Origin: Cunninghamia lanceolata
Lineage: Eukaryota > Streptophyta > Pinopsida > Cupressales > Cupressaceae
Assembly (NCBI GenBank): GCA_027924645.1
Contig: BSBN01000037.1
Location: 3,100,001 to 3,164,000, forward strand
Direction: 5' to 3'
DNA: 64,000 nucleotides
In this document: positions 58,818 to 64,000 of the stretch, in pieces
Layout of the letters: each line of letters opens with the position of its first letter
Numbering within the stretch: position 1 is the stretch's first letter
The notes under the pieces: model-generated
The model's database searches: none
What the model saw: the letters and a program-made list of their open reading frames with translations, nothing else
What the model was told of the DNA's origin: nothing
Program-made: the position numbers and the translations under genes

Positions 58818-60370
58818 TTAGTTCTGATAAGGAGGGGTAATAACCCCTAACTTTTCTCTAAGATACTCAAAAGTGTCTTTGGGAAGAGGTTTAATCAAGA
58901 TATCCATAATCTGATCTTTGGAAGACACAAACTCCAACTTGACTTCATTGTCATTGACTTTCTCTCTTAAGAAATGAAACTTGATAGATGTATGCTTTGT
59001 CTTTGAGTGCAATACCAGATTCTTTGAAATGCTTATAGCACTTGAATTATCACAAAAAATTGTGACTGGCTCCTCAAACACAACTCTGATGTCCTTTAGC
59101 ATTTGCTTCATCCATAAAACTTGAGAACAATTATTTTCTACTGCTATATATTCTGCCTCTGTAGTAGACAGAGATATTGCCTCTTGTTTTTTGCTCATCC
59201 AAGATACCAATCTTCTTCCCAAGAAGAATGCACCACCACTAGTACTTTTTTTGTCATCAACATTTCCTATCCAATCAGCATCGGTATATGCATGAAGAGT
59301 GAAGTTATTGTCCTTTGGATACCACAATCCATAATCAATTGTCCCCTTGAGATATCTGAAAATTCTTTTGCCTTCCACAACATGGGATTCTTTTGGATCA
59401 GCTTGAAATCTGGCAACAAGTCCAACTGCATTCATGATGTCAAGTCTAGTCTGAGTCAGGTAAAGCAATCCTCCAATCATTGATCTGTACCTTTTCTGAT
59501 TTGCCTTGGGGGAGTCATCATCTTTTCTTAACTTACATCCGGTTACCATAGGACTACCTACTGGCTTTGAATCTTCTATTCCAAACTTCTTCAACAATTC
59601 TTTCACATACTTGGACTGAGATATGAAGATACCTTTATCTGTTTGAACAATTTGTAGACCTAGGAAGAAATTCATCTCACCAAACACTGACATCTCAAAA
59701 TCACTTTTCATCTGATCAGCAAATGCTTTATACATGCATTAATTTCCACCAAAAATGATATCATCAACAAAGACCTCAACAATTAGAATTTCCTCGTGAT
59801 TTATCTTGAAGTACAGATTACTACCAACAGTACCTTTGCTAAATCCTAGCTTAAGCAGATTCTTATCCAATCTAGCATACCAGGCTCTTGGAGCTTGCTT
59901 GAGTCCATACAAGGCTTTTCTTAGTCTACAAACCATGTCTCCCTGATCAGACAACTAGAATCCTTCTAGTTGTTCAATGTAAACTTCTTCCTCCAAATCT
60001 CCATATAGAAAAGTTGATTTGACATCCATCTGATAGACTTTAAAATCTTTGAAGGCAGCAAAAGCAAAAAATAATCTGACTGCCTCTATCCTTGCCACTG
60101 AAGCAAACGTTTCTTCAAAATCAATTCCTTCCACTTGAGAATAACATTTACATACCAACCTTGCCTTGTTTCTTACAACCTCACCATCTTCATTTAGTTT
60201 ATTTTGGAAGACCCATTTAGTTCCAATCACATTTTTGTCCTCAGGTCTAGGAACAAGATCCCAAGTGTGATTCTTTTCAATTTGCATCAGTTCTTCTTCC
60301 ATTGCCTTCACCCAATTTTCATCATTGCAAGCTTCATTTATTGATTTAGGTTCAATCTTTGAAATCAAAC
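58818..60370 (-). pseudogene. Reverse transcriptase and RNase H of element H (Ty1/copia)
   Basis: Three in-order frames (60368-59955, 59954-59739, 59735-58818) are separated by stops but remain almost continuous. RT begins [21 protein letters not shown] and runs through [40 protein letters not shown] and LYGLKQAPRAWY to the catalytic FVDDIIFGGN. RNase H follows with TDADWIGNVDDKKSTSGGAF, then EAISLSTTEAEYIA and CDNSSAISISKN. The order and motifs are classic Ty1/copia. This is the best preserved part of the element, with only two obvious stops. Pol would make cDNA in the particle. Confidence 0.92.
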
Positions 60371-60399
60371 AAATCTCTTCTTGATCTTCAGCAACTCTT

Positions 60400-60700
60400 C
60401 TCCTAGTTCAAACACCTCTACTTTTATCTCCTATGATTTGATCTTTAGGATGATTCATTCTTACATACCTGGGAGTTTTGGGAATTTTTTGAACTTCTAC
60501 TTCTTGAACTTGTTCCTCACTTTTGAATGAAATTTTGTTATGTTTACCCAATTGACATCCTCTACATATGCTATCCAGTTTCACAAGTCTTGGAAGGTCT
60601 CTTACAGCTTGAGTAGAACTTATTTTGACAATGTTATCAAAATTCACATCCTCCTATGCCATAACCAACTTTGATCTATTTGAGCAATCAAACAAATTTT
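60400..60700 (-). pseudogene. Truncated integrase of element H (catalytic core missing)
   Basis: The frame 60647-60408 has NFDNIVKISSTQAVRDLPRL and then CRGCQLGKHNKISFKSEE, the pre-integrase zinc-binding segment of Ty1/copia. Immediately after FKSEE it passes into QVQEVEVQKIPKTPRYV, the linker that normally lies several hundred residues later, before RT. The core with its D, D and E residues is therefore absent, by a deletion near 60525. The element cannot supply its own integration enzyme. Confidence 0.82.
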
Positions 60701-60799
60701 TCCTGAACTTCTTAAATGAAAGATGTTACCTTTAGTTTGAGTACCAGATGCAATTTCAGTTTCGGAGCTTTCCAAGATTCTGCATTTTCCATCCTTGAA

Positions 60800-61330
60800 C
60801 TAGAGATCATAACCCTTGTCAACCAATTGTCCAACACTGAGAAGATTGTGTTTTAGTCCTTCCACATATAGAACATCATTGGTGTTGTTCTTACCATCAA
60901 AAGAGATGGATCCTCTACCACGAATTCTACCAGCTAAGTTGTCTGCAAATTTCACAAATCCTCCATAATTTTCAAAACTCACAAACTTACTCCTATCACC
61001 AGTCATATGATGAGAGCATCTGCTATCAATCACCCATTCATCCTTTTCAACAACCTGAGCAACCAAGGCACTTTCCACATTTGCACAGCTAGCAAATTCA
61101 GTAGATATTGGATCATCTTCTTTAATAGCAATGAACACCCAATCATTTTCACCGTGATCAAATTCATCATCTATGACTCCTTCTTCTCCAGCTTCTTGGA
61201 CATAGTAGCAATTCTTCTGATTTCTATATCTTTTAGGGTTTGGTTTTGAAAACCTCTCCGAACATCTTGAAGCAAAATGACCAATCTTATTACAAGCAAA
61301 ATATTTGTGGCAACTTTCCTTCATACTTAC
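60800..61330 (-). pseudogene. Zinc knuckle and protease of element H
   Basis: The frame 61528-60800 includes KYFACNKIGHFASRC, a Gag CCHC knuckle whose first Cys is Tyr here. Then follows the copia protease region WVIDSRCSHHMTGDRSKF with NVLYVEGLKHNLLSVGQL at its end. The usual DSG is DSR, again an AGA codon one transition from Gly, so protease is inactive. The frame is shifted relative to the gag frame 61559-61290. Confidence 0.82.
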
Positions 61331-62024
61331 CGGATCCTCTTGGCATCCATTTGTCAATGAGAGCTTCAAGATTTGCAGTCTCATTTTCATCATCTTCAAG
61401 ATCCTTCCTTGTTTTGATAAATCTGCTTGATTTTCTTGAAGAACCTTCACCCGGATCATATCTTTGCTTTTCATGCACACTGGCCTTAAATGTCGATTCA
61501 GACTTAGGAAGAGAGTCACCAAATTCACTTAATTCAAAAGCTGAAATTTTGCCAATCAAGTGTTCTCTTGTAACATCTGTAACAGTTCTGATCTATTCTA
61601 TAGCAACAGCCTTATGTTTGTATGAATTGGGCAAATATCTGAGCACTTTTTCCATAATATCTGATTCTTCCAAAATTTCGCCAGCACACCCGATCCCACA
61701 CATAAGTTCATTTATCTTTTGCATGTAGATTGTGATGTTTTCATCTTCAGTCATCCTTAGATTTTCAAACTTTCCTCTCAGACTTTGTAGTTTGGCACAT
61801 TTGACATATTTATCTCCTTCATACAGATTCTCCAACTTCTTCTAGATTTCATGAACAGTTTTTAGTCCAAAAACATTTATCATTTCTAAATCAGTCAGGG
61901 CACTCAATAAAGCTTCTTTAGCTTGAAGGTTGTTTTCAGCATCCTTGAGTTCATCTAGAGTTGAAGGGCCTTTCTCCAGAGGTTCATACTTATCTTTGGT
62001 TATTAACCAATAGACATCACCCAT
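61290..62024 (-). pseudogene. gag of element H
   Basis: The minus-strand frames are 62024-61842, 61835-61593 and 61559-61290. They contain DELKDAENNLQAKEALLSAL, then KCAKLQSLRGKFENLRMTED and INELMCGIGCAGEILEESDI, VLRYLPNSYKHKA. This is the helical Gag (UBN2-type) of Ty1/copia that forms the particle shell. A stop near 61841 and one near 61592 break it. The true start probably lies slightly upstream of 62024. Confidence 0.85.
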
Positions 62025-62137
62025 GCACTATGCAACTCTTCCAAACAGTGTAATTTGTTCCATCGAATCTTGGACTATCATTCTTGTAATTCGACATCCT
62101 GGATCTCCTCGAGCGGTTAAGCTCTCTTTAAGAGGAA

Positions 62138-62154
62138 CCTTGCTCTAATACCAA
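62138..62154 (-). promoter_or_regulatory. Primer-binding site of element H (tRNA-Met type)
   Basis: TTGGTATTAGAGCAAGG on the minus strand just after the LTR end. It matches TGGTATCAGAGC with one difference, the same change as in element E. Confidence 0.88.
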
Positions 62155-62155
62155 T

Positions 62156-63489
62156 TGTTAGAAACAGTCCGGACAACTAAGAGGGGGGATGAATCAGTTG
62201 TCCCTATATTTTAACTTTTAGAAACTTCTTTACAACTAGATTAATGATGATAACATTAAAGCATTAATCAACACATGAGCATAAATAATATGAACACACA
62301 ACACCAGAATTTTAACGTGGAAAACCTGGTTAAGGGAAAAACCATGGTGGGGGTTAGCCCACAAAAATGCATACCCTGTTAAAAGTACTTAAGAAAATAG
62401 AAGGCACATGCCTTCGGGCACACTACCCAGAGCTCACTGCTCAAGAAAAGGCTCACTGCCTATAAGAAATTCTGATTAACATAGAGATAATGAACTAAGA
62501 AATAGCATCTATGTTCATGCCTGAATCAGTCCCTTTGAAGGCTCAAAAACTTCTGCTCCTATCTTTAGATTCTTCTTCACTGATTCTTCACTCTATTCTT
62601 CCTTTGCTCCTCTTCTGCTCTGCTTTGCTTTTGATCCTTTCTTTTGATTTAACTCATTTGTTCAAGGATGCTTTTCGACAACTCCTCAACAAGTATTTAT
62701 ACACTTCATCAACCTTGGAATAATCAACAAGATCGGCTAACCTAAATGTGGATCTTCACATTGTCAGCCAAAACAAAACTAAGACTTGAATCTTCCTCTA
62801 TTAATACACCACGCTTCATAACATGCTCTTTAGATCATCCGCAATACGCTAGGACCATCTGGTCAGCCAAGAACAGGCAAGAACAACAACCTCAAGGTAG
62901 GAATCTTCAACAACAAGCTTAACCTTCAATGCGGACCTTCAACACAGTAGTCACATGATCCAAAGACCTGTACAAGCACATTGAATTCATCAATCACATC
63001 CACTCTATACCAAATTGCTAGAATCATTTGTATCTTCCTCCAGAACCTCAAGAACACTATCTGCCATGACTGTCAGACTAGAAAGATTGCTTGCGGACCT
63101 CCAAACCACAAACCACTTGAGTTGAGGGAACACACCAACATCCTAGACATGCCTCTAGACCCGCAAATCATAGAGTGGTAATATCAGACCAATCCAGACC
63201 AACTTCTTGTCACACTATCTCTACTGAATACTGCAGAATCTGGTTCTACTCAGATGGTCGTAACTTCTTCAAATCTTCATACAGATTTCTCAAATCTTAA
63301 CTCGAGCAACCTCTAACAATCCTCTACTCAGCCATATGGTCCGCATGTATTGATTGTCATTAATTTTCTCAATATCCTCAACAATTCGGTCCTCTATACA
63401 GACAGCAGTATAGGATACAGTTGACACGAATGACAACAAGGATATGTTGACATCAATGACAACACCACTTTAGGCACATATTTGCAACA
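62156..63489 (-). repeat. 5' LTR of element H
   Basis: 1,334 bp. It carries a short extra segment with a second GCTCACTGC near 62430-62460 that the partner lacks. Confidence 0.93.
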
Positions 63490-63494
63490 CAACT
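63490..63494. repeat. Target site duplication CAACT, right copy (element H)
   Basis: Matches 57167-57171. Confidence 0.92.
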
Positions 63495-64000
63495 TGCCTC
63501 CAAGTGCAAATTTCATCAACATTCGACTTACACATGATGCCTGCGAACATGTTTTCATCATGGTACTTATCCAAGGTGCCATGGAAATGGTTATCACCAT
63601 TGGATGAATGATTTCTCTTTACTATTTTGATTTTTTTATTTTTTTCTATGCTAAGTGGATAAAACTGATAACCTATTGGATTTAGCCGATGTAGACGTAA
63701 TTGTCATAACATGCCAATAATGTCCCACTTGAAGTAACTTCTTTGTGAGGATTAAAGCACTCGTGTACAATCTTTTGATGTTGTGCGATCTTCGTCAATA
63801 ACTAAGTTGGCCTTGTCCAAATGATTACATTTCGATAGGGAACCGTCATAGCCCTTATAGTGAAGGGTTTCTACCATAGCACGACAGATTTTGGAATTGG
63901 ATTTCTTGGGTTTTAGATGTGATTTTGGATGTGTATGGGGGATATTGGAAGCAAGATTAGGTGATTGCAATACAGTCGATTTGGATGAGTGAGTTGGCGA
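63495..64000 (-). other. Element G, 3' UTR start and possible end of pol; continues beyond window
   Basis: On the minus strand, 63600-63535 carries GGCACCTTGGATAAGTACC, then ATGATGAAAAC and CAGGCATCATG. This is the same order as element A at 21112-21165, just downstream of the pol stop. An A-rich run precedes it (near 63630-63650), as in A. From 63650 to the window end I see no clear integrase motif. Small open frames there are unassigned. Confidence 0.55.

Larger units (their letters stand above)
57172..63489 (-). mobile_element. Element H: Ty1/copia retrotransposon lacking integrase core
   Basis: 6,318 bp, minus-strand orientation: LTR, tRNA-Met-type primer site, gag, protease, truncated integrase, RT, RNase H, polypurine tract, LTR. 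It is flanked by CAACT. The LTRs (1,334 and 1,313 bp) differ at many sites, and the left terminus has decayed from TG to TA. The domain order with integrase before RT defines Ty1/copia. The catalytic part of integrase is missing. It sits inside element G. Confidence 0.93.

Noticed and set aside
1..64000. CRISPR arrays, rRNA or tRNA genes, bacterial-type operons
   Set aside because: No regularly spaced identical repeats with unique spacers and no tRNA or rRNA signatures were seen. All coding is eukaryotic retrotransposon type.

Overview
The window looks like intergenic DNA of a large, repeat-rich seed-plant genome. A gymnosperm (conifer) is my best guess: every recognisable gene belongs to a retrotransposon, LTRs reach 2.8-3.0 kb, the DNA is AT-rich, and I recognise no host gene, rRNA, tRNA or CRISPR array. 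The organism call is inference.

The window is a nest of LTR retrotransposons of different ages. (1) About 1-8.1 kb, minus strand: degenerate Ty3/gypsy element B, in which an archaeal-type RNase H lies upstream of RT, RNase H and integrase. Its integrase is split by a 3,018-bp candidate solo LTR (1271-4288, 5-bp target duplication AAACT). (2) About 9.2-33.6 kb, minus strand: a long degenerate ORF (D) that I know only as an uncharacterised plant protein type. It is cut twice, by the young element A (10480-24222, duplication GATTC) and by the 7.28-kb element C (25321-32602, duplication GGAAG). A candidate LTR and primer-binding site of D lie at 33640-34803. (3) Element A, plus strand, is a Tat-type Ty3/gypsy element with 1.04-kb LTRs that differ by only two substitutions and one 1-bp indel. 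Its single gag-pol frame holds a G-patch-like motif, dual RNase H and three stop codons, all within 770 bp. Its leader carries unusual repeats. (4) 34.8-40.6 kb: anonymous AT-rich DNA with weak coding traces and short repeats. (5) Element E, 40641-52982, minus strand: a 12.3-kb Ty3 chromovirus with 2.8-kb LTRs (duplication GAATG). A 1.37-kb unknown insert lies between its integrase C-terminal domain and its chromodomain. (6) 53.0-64.0 kb: a possible small solo LTR, then the 3' part of Tat-like element G (minus strand, running off the window), interrupted by Ty1/copia element H (57172-63489, duplication CAACT), which has lost its integrase catalytic core.

None of the copies looks able to encode every function it needs. 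Element A is the closest: it has intact catalytic motifs in RT and integrase but three nonsense codons. The nesting gives a relative order: D before C and A; B before its solo LTR; G before H; E before its 1.37-kb insert. The points most worth a second look are the contrast between A's near-identical LTRs and its clustered stops, its repeat-bearing leader, the 3'-UTR motif shared by A and G, the uncharacterised ORF D, and the large coding-free element C.
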